A stretch of DNA of 35,184 bases from Dehalococcoidia bacterium (GCA_030691775.1 JAUYDN010000099.1:1-35184); one strand, 5' to 3'; shown: positions 23,995 to 32,903, counted from the first letter of the stretch. Program-made: numbers and translations. The notes: generated by a model not told the origin, from the letters alone.

Positions 23995-24798
23995 ATGCGA
24001 TACGTGGCGGGATCATTTTGGCAGACGAAGCCCCTTGAAATTACGTGGAATTGGGTATTGACAGATTGCCTTCCTCATGGTAACCTTAATGTCGACCAAG
24101 CGATTGCTCGAAAACGTGAAAGTGGGTCTGCGACATTGAGTGACATTCGTAGCTACAGCCGGAATCAGGCACTGGTTGAGCAGCGCCGTCTGGAGCTTCT
24201 GCATACCGCGGCTCGGGTTTTCGCCAGAAACGGATATCACAGGACGACTACCCGGCAGTTGGCTGACGCTTGCGGCATGGGTTCAGGTACGATGTACCAC
24301 TACTTGGGTTCGAAGAGCGACATACTCCGGATGATGCTCGACTACTCTGTGGTCCATATCTACGGGGCCAGCGAGTCCTTTGTGGAGACCTTGCGGCCAG
24401 CCGACCCCGCATATGCGCTTGCCGAAACGATACGGTACCTCTCGCGTTTATTGGCCGAATACCATGATTTGCACAACGTTCTAAACCAGGAAATGGTCCA
24501 CCTGCAATCAGGTGACCAAGAGCTGTTCTTGAATCTGGCGCTCCGGCGTGTAACTATGTTCGAAAAATTGCTCAATGATGGTGTGAAGGCGGGGGTTTTC
24601 AAAGTCAGCGACGTCAGTCATGCGGCTCAGGTGATCAGCTACTTGGTCACCATGTGGGTTAGAAGGTATCTTCTACTTAAAGGCCGTTACACCTTGGAAC
24701 AGCATGCTGACCAATTGACGCTGGAGATCTTGAGGATGCTCGGCGTGCCCGACGAAAACGTGCGTGCGGAGGGCAAGGCAATCACGCTGTGCGATTAA
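23995..24798 (+). CDS. TetR-family transcriptional regulator, start uncertain
   Basis: The TetR N-terminal HTH is clear: AARVFARNGYHRTTTRQLADA followed by GMGSGTMYHYLGSKSDIL, then a helical ligand-binding domain with WVRRYLLLKG near the end. It probably represses a nearby operon, perhaps the catabolic cluster downstream, and responds to a small ligand or acyl-CoA. The open frame begins at ATG 23995, only 31 bases beyond the insertion sequence and without a ribosome site. A TTG at 24136, nine bases after AGTGGG and downstream of a promoter-like TTGACA (24058-24063), would give a normal 220-aa TetR protein and may be the real start. The insertion sequence may have removed its original upstream region. 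Confidence 0.82.
   Translation: MRYVAGSFWQTKPLEITWNWVLTDCLPHGNLNVDQAIARKRESGSATLSDIRSYSRNQALVEQRRLELLHTAARVFARNGYHRTTTRQLADACGMGSGTMYHYLGSKSDILRMMLDYSVVHIYGASESFVETLRPADPAYALAETIRYLSRLLAEYHDLHNVLNQEMVHLQSGDQELFLNLALRRVTMFEKLLNDGVKAGVFKVSDVSHAAQVISYLVTMWVRRYLLLKGRYTLEQHADQLTLEILRMLGVPDENVRAEGKAITLCD
24058..24086 (+). promoter_or_regulatory. possible TetR promoter
   Basis: TTGACA (24058-24063) and TAACCT (24081-24086) are 17 bases apart. This favours a regulator start downstream, at TTG 24136. Confidence 0.35.
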
Positions 24799-24836
24799 AA
24801 GAGAACAGCCCGAGTTGACGGTCGAATAAGCGCGAG

Positions 24837-24858
24837 GGTGACTCTTGGGGGAGTCACC
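24837..24858 (+). other. stem-loop after the TetR gene
   Basis: GGTGACTC (24837-24844) pairs with GAGTCACC (24851-24858) around TTGGGG. No T tract follows, so a rho-independent terminator is doubtful; it could be a transcript-end stabiliser or a regulator site. Confidence 0.4.
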
Positions 24859-24991
24859 ATCAGGAGAGAAAATGACAAAAATGGATAGCGGTCGCTATGC
24901 ACTTTCATTTATCTCTCAAAGTTTTATACCTGCATAATTCTGTCACATTGTCAACAGAGGTCAGGATAACCTTTTACTCAATCATAGTTGG

Positions 24992-25000
24992 TGGTATAAT
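24992..25000 (+). promoter_or_regulatory. extended -10 promoter of the IS6-like element
   Basis: TGGTATAAT is a perfect extended -10 (24992-25000), with TTTTAC (24972-24977) at 17-base spacing inside the left terminal repeat. It lies about 27 bases upstream of the passenger gene. Confidence 0.6.
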
Positions 25001-25026
25001 CTTCTCAAAGGCAAGGGAGGCAAATC

Positions 25027-25569
25027 ATGATTAGTTTTGCCCTTGCCTATGTGAGAGGACTAATGGTTAAGTTTAAGCCACTGAAATGGAACGATTATCT
25101 GATATGTCTCCTACACGACAAGGATAATATTAGGAGAACAATAGGTTTGATTCCATATTTTTGGGATGATGATATACATTTCACTCTTGCTTTAAGACCA
25201 ATAAGAAATGTCGAACACCATGATGATATATGGAGTATAAAGTGGCGTTTGTTAGATTTGGATGGTAATCGTCTAAAAGAGGGTAAAGATACTGTCAATA
25301 TTACAAATGCTAAGTGGATGCGTAGATATTTTGGTGGTCCTTGGACATCAGGGAAAAGAAGGGCTATTGTGCTTGGTAATTTAAGTCCGAATAGAAATTA
25401 TATATTGAAAGTCGTTTTAACTAACGGAATAGGCAATAGCGTTGAAGAAGCGATGGCGACATTCAGTACAAAAGATAGAGGAGATTTTTATTCCCAGATA
25501 TTTCTAATCCTATTTAGTATAGTGGCAGCATTGATATTCTCTGCTCTAGCGAAATGGTGTGGGTTATGA
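25027..25569 (+). CDS. IS-borne passenger: FN3-like protein with C-terminal membrane anchor
   Basis: This 180-aa protein has no family I can name with certainty. Residues about 100-155 read like a fibronectin type III or related beta-sandwich (NLSPNRNYILKVVLTNGIGN, then TFSTKD), and the C-terminus is a single membrane helix (FYSQIFLILFSIVAALIFSA). AAGGCAAGGGAGG precedes the ATG. Codons are A/T-rich compared with neighbouring genes, suggesting recent arrival with the element. Its stop overlaps the transposase ATG by four bases (ATGA, 25566-25569), so the two are co-translated. Its function in transposition or in host fitness is unknown. Confidence 0.7.
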   Translation: MISFALAYVRGLMVKFKPLKWNDYLICLLHDKDNIRRTIGLIPYFWDDDIHFTLALRPIRNVEHHDDIWSIKWRLLDLDGNRLKEGKDTVNITNAKWMRRYFGGPWTSGKRRAIVLGNLSPNRNYILKVVLTNGIGNSVEEAMATFSTKDRGDFYSQIFLILFSIVAALIFSALAKWCGL

Positions 25570-26546
25570 GTTGTAAATATTGCTTATCTGAGAACATAAT
25601 CAAATACGGCAAGTACAAAGATACCCAATACTACTACTGTAACGACTGCAAACGTAAGTTCTCTAATCCCGATGCTATCCCCAAGATGCAGTACTCCACG
25701 TCCAAAGTAGCCGATGCTATCTCAATGTACTTTGAGGGTATGAGTCTCAAAGAGATACGGCGCAATTTCATACAACAACATAACGACTACATCTCGGACG
25801 TAACAGTCCTGAACTGGGTAAACCGATTTACGGACTTGGCTGTGACCGAGTCAAAAAAGCATTATCCCAATGTTGGTTCAGTTTGGATTGCCGATGAGAC
25901 TGTTTTGGACATTGACGGTAAAAATATCTGGCTGTGGGACATCATAGATTCTGATACCAGATTCCTGATAGCCACTCATATGTCATACACTCGCACTTCC
26001 AAAGATGCTGAACAGCTAATGAAGTTGGCTTACGAGCGAACGGGTAAAATGCCACGAATCATTTACACAGATAAGCTCAGAGCCTACTTGGAAGGGATTG
26101 AGCGGATATTCGGAGCAGACACAACTCACAAGCAAGGTGCTCCGTTTGATGTGGAAAACAATACCAACTATATTGAGCGGTTTCACGGTACAATCAAGTC
26201 CCGCACAAAGGTGATGCGTGGGTTGCACACTGAGGGGTCTGCTAGAAAGTACCTTGACGGCTGGCTGGTTCACTACAACTTTTTCCGTCCACATATGAGT
26301 CTCAATGACCAGACTCCAGCGAGTGTAGCTGGTATCAAGTTCCCTCTCCGAAATTGGAAGGATGTTTGTGAGCAACCTTACGAAGTAACAGCCAGAATAC
26401 CAATTAAGGCTAGTGTGCCGATACCAGAGACTACGTTACCGAGTGTGGGCATCAAGACTGTCACCAAGCGTAAGAAACTTGTTAAGCGCGGGTTTCACAG
26501 TCGGAAAAAGATAGAAACCAGCCTGTCTCAAATGAGGGTAAAATGA
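25566..26546 (+). CDS. IS6-like DDE transposase with N-terminal zinc ribbon
   Basis: This 326-aa protein starts with a zinc ribbon (Cys3, Cys6, Cys25, Cys28) and then has an HTH region. The integrase-fold core has catalytic Asp110 (WIADETVLDIDG), Asp169 (IIYTDKLRAY) and Glu204 (NYIERFHGTIKSR). A lysine-rich C-terminal extension makes it longer than typical IS6 transposases of about 240 aa. ATG 25566 (MSCKYC) is chosen because the zinc ribbon starts there and it overlaps the passenger stop by four bases; ATG 25554 is an alternative. It is intact and should mobilise the 24970-26575 element. Confidence 0.88.
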   Translation: MSCKYCLSENIIKYGKYKDTQYYYCNDCKRKFSNPDAIPKMQYSTSKVADAISMYFEGMSLKEIRRNFIQQHNDYISDVTVLNWVNRFTDLAVTESKKHYPNVGSVWIADETVLDIDGKNIWLWDIIDSDTRFLIATHMSYTRTSKDAEQLMKLAYERTGKMPRIIYTDKLRAYLEGIERIFGADTTHKQGAPFDVENNTNYIERFHGTIKSRTKVMRGLHTEGSARKYLDGWLVHYNFFRPHMSLNDQTPASVAGIKFPLRNWKDVCEQPYEVTARIPIKASVPIPETTLPSVGIKTVTKRKKLVKRGFHSRKKIETSLSQMRVK

Positions 26547-26680
26547 GGCAAGAACAACTAAGATTCAGTAGAACCCAGGATAAAACGACGCCACGAAATG
26601 CTGTGATTGAAAGGAGGGATTAAAGCGAGAGGATCCCAACCAATTGGCACTAAATTTATCCAATAAGAAGGAGGTTTTAA

Positions 26681-27487
26681 ATGGTGTCAACCAAGAAGGA
26701 ATACAAGCTTGTCATTCTGGAGAAAAAGGGAAACATCGCGACCATCACGTTCAACCGCCCAGAGAAACTGAATGCCTTGAATCCTCAAATGAGACAAGAT
26801 TTCACTGACGCACTGGTTGAAGTGGATAATGACCCTACAATCAAATGTCTGATCGTGACAGGGAAAGGCCGAGGTTTCTTCGCCGGGGTCGACTACCGAG
26901 AAGGATTCAAAGCTGGCATTGAGGAAAGGAAGAGGGAAGGTATTGATCCAACGAGGGGGTGGGGAATAGCCCCCCGACGTTCAGTGCAACTCGAGCAAAT
27001 GAAAGTGCCAGTTATCGCCGCGGTTAACGGCATTTCTGTAGGCGCCGGTTGCACCTTTCTCTGTCATGCCGACATCGTCATCGCCTCAGAGGAAGCCACT
27101 TTCAGCTTCAGGTTCTCAAAGATAGGCTTGATTCTCGAGTGGGGCTCTACTTATTATTTGCCACGCATGATCGGAATCCGTAAAGCGGCCGAATTGGCTT
27201 ATACAGCTAGGTGGTTTGATGCAAAAGAGGCTTTGGAGATCGGTTGGGTGAACAAGGTGGTTCCGCACGCCCAGCTGATGAAAGCAAGTTTGGATATGGC
27301 TAAAGAAATCTGCGAGAACTCGGTCATATGTAACCGGTTCAACAAGCGCGGCTTGTGGTACGGGCAGGGAGCTAGTCTGGAACAAGCACAGATGTTTGAA
27401 TCTTTTGGATTGAGTCATGTAAGCAATCTGCCATACTTTGAAGAGACTGTGGACGCATTCTTAGAAAAGCGACCACCCAAGAGATAG
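26681..27487 (+). CDS. enoyl-CoA hydratase/isomerase-family protein (crotonase fold)
   Basis: This 268-aa crotonase has the CoA-binding NRPEKLNAL (25-33) and oxyanion-hole segments GFFAGVDY and NGISVGAGCTF (116-126). The two glutamates of classical enoyl-CoA hydratase are replaced, by Thr125 in GAGCT and Phe145 in FRF. An acid is present instead in IGLILEWGST (Glu153), where isomerase-like PaaG/ECI members place one. It is therefore more likely an isomerase, lyase or hydrolase acting on an unusual acyl-CoA than a beta-oxidation hydratase. AAGAAGGAGG precedes the ATG. It leads a co-directional cluster with a transporter and two CoA-transferases. The IS6-like element ends about 100 bases upstream and may have displaced its promoter. 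Confidence 0.87.
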   Translation: MVSTKKEYKLVILEKKGNIATITFNRPEKLNALNPQMRQDFTDALVEVDNDPTIKCLIVTGKGRGFFAGVDYREGFKAGIEERKREGIDPTRGWGIAPRRSVQLEQMKVPVIAAVNGISVGAGCTFLCHADIVIASEEATFSFRFSKIGLILEWGSTYYLPRMIGIRKAAELAYTARWFDAKEALEIGWVNKVVPHAQLMKASLDMAKEICENSVICNRFNKRGLWYGQGASLEQAQMFESFGLSHVSNLPYFEETVDAFLEKRPPKR

Positions 27488-27542
27488 GCGACTCCTTCTT
27501 GCGTCTTGCGCAAGCAGTGTGTCCAATCTGTGAAACACAAAC

Positions 27543-27566
27543 GTCACCAGGAAGTTGTCCGGTGAC
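27543..27566 (+). other. hairpin before the permease gene
   Basis: GTCACC (27543-27548) pairs with GGTGAC (27561-27566), and AGGAAGTT is repeated inside and just after it. It sits immediately upstream of the DppB-like start and could influence translation there. Confidence 0.35.
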
Positions 27567-27580
27567 ACAGGAAGTTATGA

Positions 27581-28531
27581 ATGTATGCGTATATCGTTAG
27601 ACGGCTCTTACTAATAGTACCCACGATTATCCTGGTGACGTTTGTTGTCTTTTTTCTCATTCGATTGATTCCGGGGAACGTCGTTGATTTACTTGCAGCA
27701 CGTAATATTGGCGCTGAGGACGTAGACGTCGAGAAGCTGAGGAATATGCTCGGACTCGATGTGCCCATCCACCTGCAATATGTGCGATGGGTTGGTAACC
27801 TCTTACAGGGAGACTTGGGATCATCACTCTGGACGCGCCGGCCGCTTGTCGAGGAGATAAAAGCACGTCTTCCCGTGAGCATTGAACTTGGCATACTGGC
27901 GATAGTTATCGGACAGCTAGTGGCTATTCCGGTGGGCGTGCTTTCGGCTGTGCGCCAGGATACTGGCGCAGACTATATTGGAAGAAGTGCGGCGATTCTT
28001 TTCATGTGTGTCCCGAGTTTCTGGTTAGCAACTTTAGTAATGGTGTTTCCGTCTATATGGTGGCAATGGACTCCACCTCTTGAGTTCGTTGCGCTTACCC
28101 AAGATCCGTTAGGTAATCTGAAGGGGATAATCATACCTGCTTTAATAATGGGTTTGGCAGCTTCTGGAACGTCCATGAGGATGGTGCGTACCATGATGCT
28201 GGAAACCCTAAAACAAGACTATATCAGGACAGCGTGGGCAAAAGGGCTCAAGGAGCGGACTGTGGTTGCGAGGCATGCGATGAAGAATGCACTCATGCCA
28301 GTTATCACGATGATAGGAATGAATATTCCAGTGCTGATATCGGGCACGGTTATCATTGAGCAGATTTTTAACTTGCCCGGGATGGGCCGGCTGCTCGTAG
28401 ATGCTTTGACCAAGAGGGATTACCCGATAATCTCCGGTGCTAATCTGTTTGTCGCCGGGTTTGTGCTCCTATGCAATCTGTCTGTTGACATCACATACGG
28501 GTACTTAGATCCTAGGATTCATTACAGGTAG
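27581..28531 (+). CDS. ABC transporter permease, DppB/OppB type
   Basis: This 316-aa inner-membrane permease has about six hydrophobic helices. The N-terminus YIVRRLLLIVPTIILVTFVV and the segment LGLDVPIHLQYVRWVGNLLQ are typical of the DppB family. The cytoplasmic EAA-type loop is visible near residues 205-235 (QDYIRTAWAKGLKERTVVARH). It forms the import channel with the DppC-like partner 12 bases downstream and works with the lipoprotein encoded at 29594. The ATPase subunits are not in the window. The substrate class is peptides, opines, nickel or other small polar solutes and cannot be narrowed from the sequence. Confidence 0.92.
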   Translation: MYAYIVRRLLLIVPTIILVTFVVFFLIRLIPGNVVDLLAARNIGAEDVDVEKLRNMLGLDVPIHLQYVRWVGNLLQGDLGSSLWTRRPLVEEIKARLPVSIELGILAIVIGQLVAIPVGVLSAVRQDTGADYIGRSAAILFMCVPSFWLATLVMVFPSIWWQWTPPLEFVALTQDPLGNLKGIIIPALIMGLAASGTSMRMVRTMMLETLKQDYIRTAWAKGLKERTVVARHAMKNALMPVITMIGMNIPVLISGTVIIEQIFNLPGMGRLLVDALTKRDYPIISGANLFVAGFVLLCNLSVDITYGYLDPRIHYR

Positions 28532-28543
28532 AGCGAGAGTCGA

Positions 28544-29497
28544 ATGACTGAGGCAATTCCAACCATGGAATCCGTCGAACGCAAAACAAAGAGACGCTCG
28601 TCTTTTTGGGTAGAGCTGTTTGTAAGGTTGCTGAGGGAAAAACCCCTAGGCAGTGTGGGCGGTGCGATCGCGCTAGTGATGTTTCTCGTTGGCATCTTCG
28701 CCACGTTTATAGCACCTTACGGAATGAACGAAGTCCATCTAGGCGACTCGTTGCAGTCTTCCACCGCGAAGCATCTAATGGGGACCGATCAGATGGGTAG
28801 AGATATCCTTAGCCGTGTCATATACGGGGCTCAGATCTCGATGATCGTCGGTGTCGGAGCTACAGCCATCAACACCCTAGTATCTCTATTGATCGGCGTT
28901 ACCTCGGGCTTCATCGGTGGTAAGTTGGATCTGATAGTGCAAAGGTTCGTGGACACATGGATGTGTTTTCCTGCGTTGATCATGTATCTGAGCGTAATGT
29001 CGCTCACTGGTCCTGGCCTTACGCAGGTAGTCGTGGTGCTTGGTGTGGCTGGAGGAATCGCCGGCTCGAGAACGATTCGAAGCGTCGTCATGGGAATCAG
29101 GCGCAATGTCTATATAGACGCCGCCCAGGTCGCCGGTTGCTCGACCCTAACCACTCTCGTCAAGCATATACTTCCGAACATCATGCCGGTAATCATAATC
29201 GTATCGAGTACACATGTGGTTGGCGCGATTCTTGGCGAAGCGAGCCTGAGCTTTCTCGGTTTTGGAGTACCGCCTCCCGTCCCGAGTTGGGGAGGGATGC
29301 TCAGCGGTGAAGGCCGCCGCTACATGAGTGTAGCCCCGTGGATGGCGCTTTGGCCTGGCTTGGCGCTGAGCGTAACTGTCTACGGAGTAAACATGTTTGG
29401 AGACGCTCTTCGTGATCTTCTTGATCCGCGGTTGAGGGGCGGTCTTGGCCGGTACTCCACCACGAGTATGAGAAGAAAGAGAGGAGGACATATGTAG
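28544..29497 (+). CDS. ABC transporter permease, DppC/OppC type
   Basis: This 317-aa partner permease has the DppC-family N-terminal cytoplasmic segment, first helix and periplasmic HLMGTDQMGRDILSRVIYG motif, followed by further membrane helices and an EAA loop (DAAQVAGCSTLTTLVKHILPN). It ends with DALRDLLDPRLRG, a common family ending. It starts 12 bases after DppB in the same frame of expression with a weak ribosome site, consistent with translational coupling. It pairs with DppB to import the ligand delivered by the lipoprotein at 29594. Confidence 0.92.
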   Translation: MTEAIPTMESVERKTKRRSSFWVELFVRLLREKPLGSVGGAIALVMFLVGIFATFIAPYGMNEVHLGDSLQSSTAKHLMGTDQMGRDILSRVIYGAQISMIVGVGATAINTLVSLLIGVTSGFIGGKLDLIVQRFVDTWMCFPALIMYLSVMSLTGPGLTQVVVVLGVAGGIAGSRTIRSVVMGIRRNVYIDAAQVAGCSTLTTLVKHILPNIMPVIIIVSSTHVVGAILGEASLSFLGFGVPPPVPSWGGMLSGEGRRYMSVAPWMALWPGLALSVTVYGVNMFGDALRDLLDPRLRGGLGRYSTTSMRRKRGGHM

Positions 29498-29593
29498 TGC
29501 CAATAATTCTGGAGATTATCTGCTTCAAAGTCCCCAACGCTAGTGGTAGAATCACGAACCAAACTAAAAGTCGATAAGAAAAGGAGGTGCTCC

Positions 29594-31396
29594 GTGCACA
29601 GACAACTAGTGGCCATAGCAGGTATCATGGTGGCAATCGCGATCATGGTGGTAGCTTGTGAACCACGCACCGAATCGCCCATCACTACCACAGAGACACA
29701 AACACCTCAGTCAACCTCAAAACCGACTGAAACCTCGCAACCAACACAACCTACTCAAACGCCGACCTCCACAACGCCTTCGAGCACAGCCAGGCCGACA
29801 TATGGGGGAACTATAACAGTTGGCAATGCCGGAACAGGGTCTTTCGCTGCCCCCGGCGTAACAGGGATGGGGCAGGAATACATCCGGCAGCATCTGGTCT
29901 ACCAACCCTTAGCCCAGCCAGACTGGTCGAAGGGACCTGAAGGCACAAAGGAAATCTCGTTCAACTCGGCGTACACTCCCATGGAATACCACTCCCCCCT
30001 GTTGGCCGAAAGCTGGGAGATTCCCAACTTGGCGACGTATATTTTCCACTTACGCAAGGGAGTGCGTTTCCACAACAAGCGGCCTGCATTCGGCCGCGAA
30101 ATGACTGCGGCTGACTGGGTGTGGTCATTACAGCGTATAGGAGCCACAGCGGGCGCTGCTTTTCCAGTCCCGCCCACGAAAGTGACTGCTGTAGACAAGT
30201 ACACTCTCCGCATTGAGATCGCGGATCCAGATCCCAATGCCTTCTGGAACCTGATGTACGGTCATTTCGTTTACGCGCCCGAAATGGGGGATAGTGCAGA
30301 TTGGCGAGATGCTAATGGCACTGGGCCGTACATGGTAAAGGAAGTGGTTGTGGGGAGCTCCGCAACCCTAGTGAGAAATCCGGACTACTTTGAGACAGAT
30401 CCGCTCTATCCTGGAAACAGACTGCCCTATATCGACCAGGTAAGAGAGATCTTCATTACCGACCCTGCAACCCAACTGGCAGCTCTTCGCGCCGGTAAGA
30501 TTGATCGCGCCTGGGGAGTGGCGTGGCAGGACGCCGAACAGCTTCAAAAAACGAATCCGGGGATTCTGTCGAAGAAGGGTCAAGGGAACGCCTCGATGAT
30601 TTTGGTGTTGAGGATTGACAACGACAAGTTCAAGGACCTGCGGGTGAGGCAAGCGTTATCGATGGCGATTGACAAACAAGCGATACTTCAGCACTACTAC
30701 CGTGGTAATGCGGATTTGATTTCGTGGCCTTTACAACCCGATTCCATTAATGAGTTCACGCCATATGATAAGTTGCCAGCGGATTTAAAACAACTGTGGG
30801 AATACCACCCAGACAAGGCGAGACAACTATTGGCAGAAGCGGGCTTCCCGAACGGGTTCAAGACGACAATGTTGATGTACCCGTCTCCCTCCTACCAAGA
30901 CGTTGCAGCCATAGTCAAAGACAATTGGATAGCCGTAGGCGTGGATGTAACACTAGTTCCAAGCGAGCCGGCAACTTACTGGAACATCGTTAATGCGACG
31001 CCGCGTGGCTTCGAAACCAACATGGCTCCCTACGGCAACAGCAATCCATACAACTTCTTCAATAGATTCTACAGGCCGCCCCATAACCTCAATTGGTTCT
31101 GGACAGATAAAACCACTTTCCAGGATGATTACATAAACGAGGCTCGTAATAAGATCAATAGCACACTCGACCCAGCGGAACGTTCTAAGATGATTAAGCA
31201 ATTGGGTCTCGACCTGATGGGGAGAGTGTACGTCATACCGATGCCATTGCCTAGCAACTACACCTTCTGGCAACCATGGCTGAGGGGTTATAGCGGGGAA
31301 ATCGGCATCGGACACGTATGGGGGTATGAGGGCTTCTGGCAGTATGTTTGGATAGATCAGGACCTGAAGGCTAAGATCACAGGCGTGAAGCAATAG
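29594..31396 (+). CDS. ABC transporter substrate-binding lipoprotein, family 5
   Basis: This 600-aa extracytoplasmic binding protein has a lipoprotein signal ending in IMVVAC, with lipidated Cys22, then a Thr/Pro/Ser-rich linker (about 26-70) and a family 5 (SBP_bac_5) ligand-binding domain. Recognisable family segments include FHLRKGVRFHNKRPA, VRQALSMAIDKQAIL and ARQLLAEAGFPNGF. GTG 29594 is chosen because AAGGAGGTG lies immediately before it and it puts the signal peptide at the N-terminus; a longer frame from GTG 29543 lacks both. The linker suits a cell with a wall or surface layer to span. It supplies the DppBC-like permeases upstream. The ligand is unknown. Confidence 0.92.
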   Translation: MHRQLVAIAGIMVAIAIMVVACEPRTESPITTTETQTPQSTSKPTETSQPTQPTQTPTSTTPSSTARPTYGGTITVGNAGTGSFAAPGVTGMGQEYIRQHLVYQPLAQPDWSKGPEGTKEISFNSAYTPMEYHSPLLAESWEIPNLATYIFHLRKGVRFHNKRPAFGREMTAADWVWSLQRIGATAGAAFPVPPTKVTAVDKYTLRIEIADPDPNAFWNLMYGHFVYAPEMGDSADWRDANGTGPYMVKEVVVGSSATLVRNPDYFETDPLYPGNRLPYIDQVREIFITDPATQLAALRAGKIDRAWGVAWQDAEQLQKTNPGILSKKGQGNASMILVLRIDNDKFKDLRVRQALSMAIDKQAILQHYYRGNADLISWPLQPDSINEFTPYDKLPADLKQLWEYHPDKARQLLAEAGFPNGFKTTMLMYPSPSYQDVAAIVKDNWIAVGVDVTLVPSEPATYWNIVNATPRGFETNMAPYGNSNPYNFFNRFYRPPHNLNWFWTDKTTFQDDYINEARNKINSTLDPAERSKMIKQLGLDLMGRVYVIPMPLPSNYTFWQPWLRGYSGEIGIGHVWGYEGFWQYVWIDQDLKAKITGVKQ

Positions 31397-31427
31397 CGAT
31401 TGCTGTCTGCAAGTCTGCATGACTCTG

Positions 31428-31457
31428 GGGCACGGGGAGCTGGGTTACCCCGTGCTC
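31428..31457 (+). terminator. hairpin after the binding-protein gene
   Basis: GCACGGGG (31430-31437) pairs with CCCCGTGC (31448-31455), extendable by two pairs. No T tract follows, so termination is uncertain; it may protect the transporter transcript. The remaining gap to 31650 shows no gene. Confidence 0.45.
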
Positions 31458-31649
31458 TAGCAAAGGACCGTCAGACATCAAGTTCTAAAGGACCCGAAGG
31501 ACAGAGTTCCACGTGTTGTGCGCGTGGGTGAATGTTGTATCCTACAGCGTGAATTCAGTCATGATGGGGGCCAACCGAAGTTTGAATTGCTAAAGTGCCA
31601 CGAGCTTTGCTCGTGGGTATCTACGAGGGTTCCTAGAGGTGGTTGTCTT

Positions 31650-32903
31650 ATGAGCGATGTTCCTATAGGTATGCTGAGCCCATATCGTGTCCTGGACCTG
31701 ACAGACGAAAAGGGTTGGTTCTGTGGCAAAGTGCTGAGCGACCTCGGTGCCGACGTCATCAAGATAGAAAAGCCCGGTGGTGATCCCGGTAGAAAGACCG
31801 GCCCTTTCTTTCATGACGAGGTGGAACCGGAGAAGAGCCTTTACTGGTTCGCCTACAATACTAACAAGCGAGGGATAACGCTCAACCTGGAGAGTACCGA
31901 TGGGCAAGAGATATTCAAGAGGCTGGTGACGACCACTGACTTTGTCATCGAGTCGTTTGAGCCTGGGTACCTTGACAAGCTTGGTATTGGATATGCCCAT
32001 CTGGAAAAACTCAATCCACGTCTCATCATGGTTTCGATTAGCCCTTTCGGTCAGACTGGGCCATATTGTCATTACAGGTCATCGGATGTGGTGCTTTGGG
32101 CGTTGAGTGGGTACATGCAGCCATTCGGAAATGAAGACAGGGCTCCGCTGCGGGTGAGCCATCACTCTCAAGCATACTTGCACGCGTCAGCTCAAGCAGC
32201 GATAGGCGCGCTGCTGGCCCTGCGACAACTCAACCTCACGGGAGAGGGGCAGCATGTTGACGTTTCTATACAAGAGGCCGTCGCATGGATTGTTGACTTG
32301 CCCGTCATCGCCTGGGACATGCTGAAAGTGACCATGCAGAGGGACCACGGTCAGCACCAGAACCAGAGCCTGCGGATCCGCCAGATTTGGCGGTGTCTTG
32401 ATGGCTTCGTGTATTGGAGGTATGGCCTTGGCGCCCGCTCAACTCGCACCACTCAACCGTTCGTAGAATGGATGAAAACCGAGGGCTTCGCAGACGACTT
32501 CCTCCGAGGCTTCGATTTTGAGAAGGCTGATATCAGGCAGCTAACTCAGGGGACTATCGACCGTTTGGAGCAACCGACCGCACGCTTTCTGGCCAGCCAC
32601 AGCAAGGACGAACTGTTCAAGGGGGGCGTGGAGCACCAGGTGCTGCTATATCCGGTCAGCACGATAGCCGACCTTGCCGGGCTCGATCAGCTGTCGGCCA
32701 GAGGTTTTTGGTCAACTCTACAGCATCCGGAATTGGGTGGTTCGATAAGGTACCCGGGTCCTTTCGCACAAGCGAGTCTTACCCCACCCGCTGTGGTGAC
32801 TCGCGCACCGCTTCCCGGCGAGCACAACCGTGAGATCTATGAACTTGAGCTAAGACTGTCACAAGACGAGATCTCCAAGTTGGCGCATTCAAGGATGATC
32901 TAA
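31650..32903 (+). CDS. family III CoA-transferase, putative catalytic subunit
   Basis: This 417-aa CaiB/BaiF-type enzyme moves CoA between carboxylic acids. Family landmarks are GADVIKIEKPGGDPGR (33-48), NKRGITLNL (72-80), SPFGQTGPY (131-139) and the ending PLPGEHNREIYEL. The catalytic aspartate that forms the acyl anhydride is present as Asp146 (SSDVVLWALSG). ATG 31650 is supported by AGAGGTGG; the longer frame from 31518 is unlike the family. It lies 23 bases upstream of a second CoA-transferase. Substrate and donor are not deducible; activation of the imported acid is a fair inference. Confidence 0.9.
   Translation: MSDVPIGMLSPYRVLDLTDEKGWFCGKVLSDLGADVIKIEKPGGDPGRKTGPFFHDEVEPEKSLYWFAYNTNKRGITLNLESTDGQEIFKRLVTTTDFVIESFEPGYLDKLGIGYAHLEKLNPRLIMVSISPFGQTGPYCHYRSSDVVLWALSGYMQPFGNEDRAPLRVSHHSQAYLHASAQAAIGALLALRQLNLTGEGQHVDVSIQEAVAWIVDLPVIAWDMLKVTMQRDHGQHQNQSLRIRQIWRCLDGFVYWRYGLGARSTRTTQPFVEWMKTEGFADDFLRGFDFEKADIRQLTQGTIDRLEQPTARFLASHSKDELFKGGVEHQVLLYPVSTIADLAGLDQLSARGFWSTLQHPELGGSIRYPGPFAQASLTPPAVVTRAPLPGEHNREIYELELRLSQDEISKLAHSRMI

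Larger units (their letters stand above)
24970..26575 (+). mobile_element. IS6-like insertion sequence with a passenger gene (1606 bp)
   Basis: An exact eight-base direct repeat CAGGATAA flanks the unit (24962-24969 and 26576-26583). Imperfect terminal inverted repeats of 21 bases, 16 of them matching, lie just inside (24970-24990 and 26555-26575). An eight-base target duplication is the IS6-family hallmark and fits the DDE transposase inside. The right end, read inward, begins GGTTCTACTG, similar to known IS6 ends. The element also carries an extra gene (25027-25569). Confidence 0.8.

Noticed and set aside
24837..24858. stem-loop considered as a rho-independent terminator
   Set aside because: The stem is good but is followed by ATCAGG, not a T tract.
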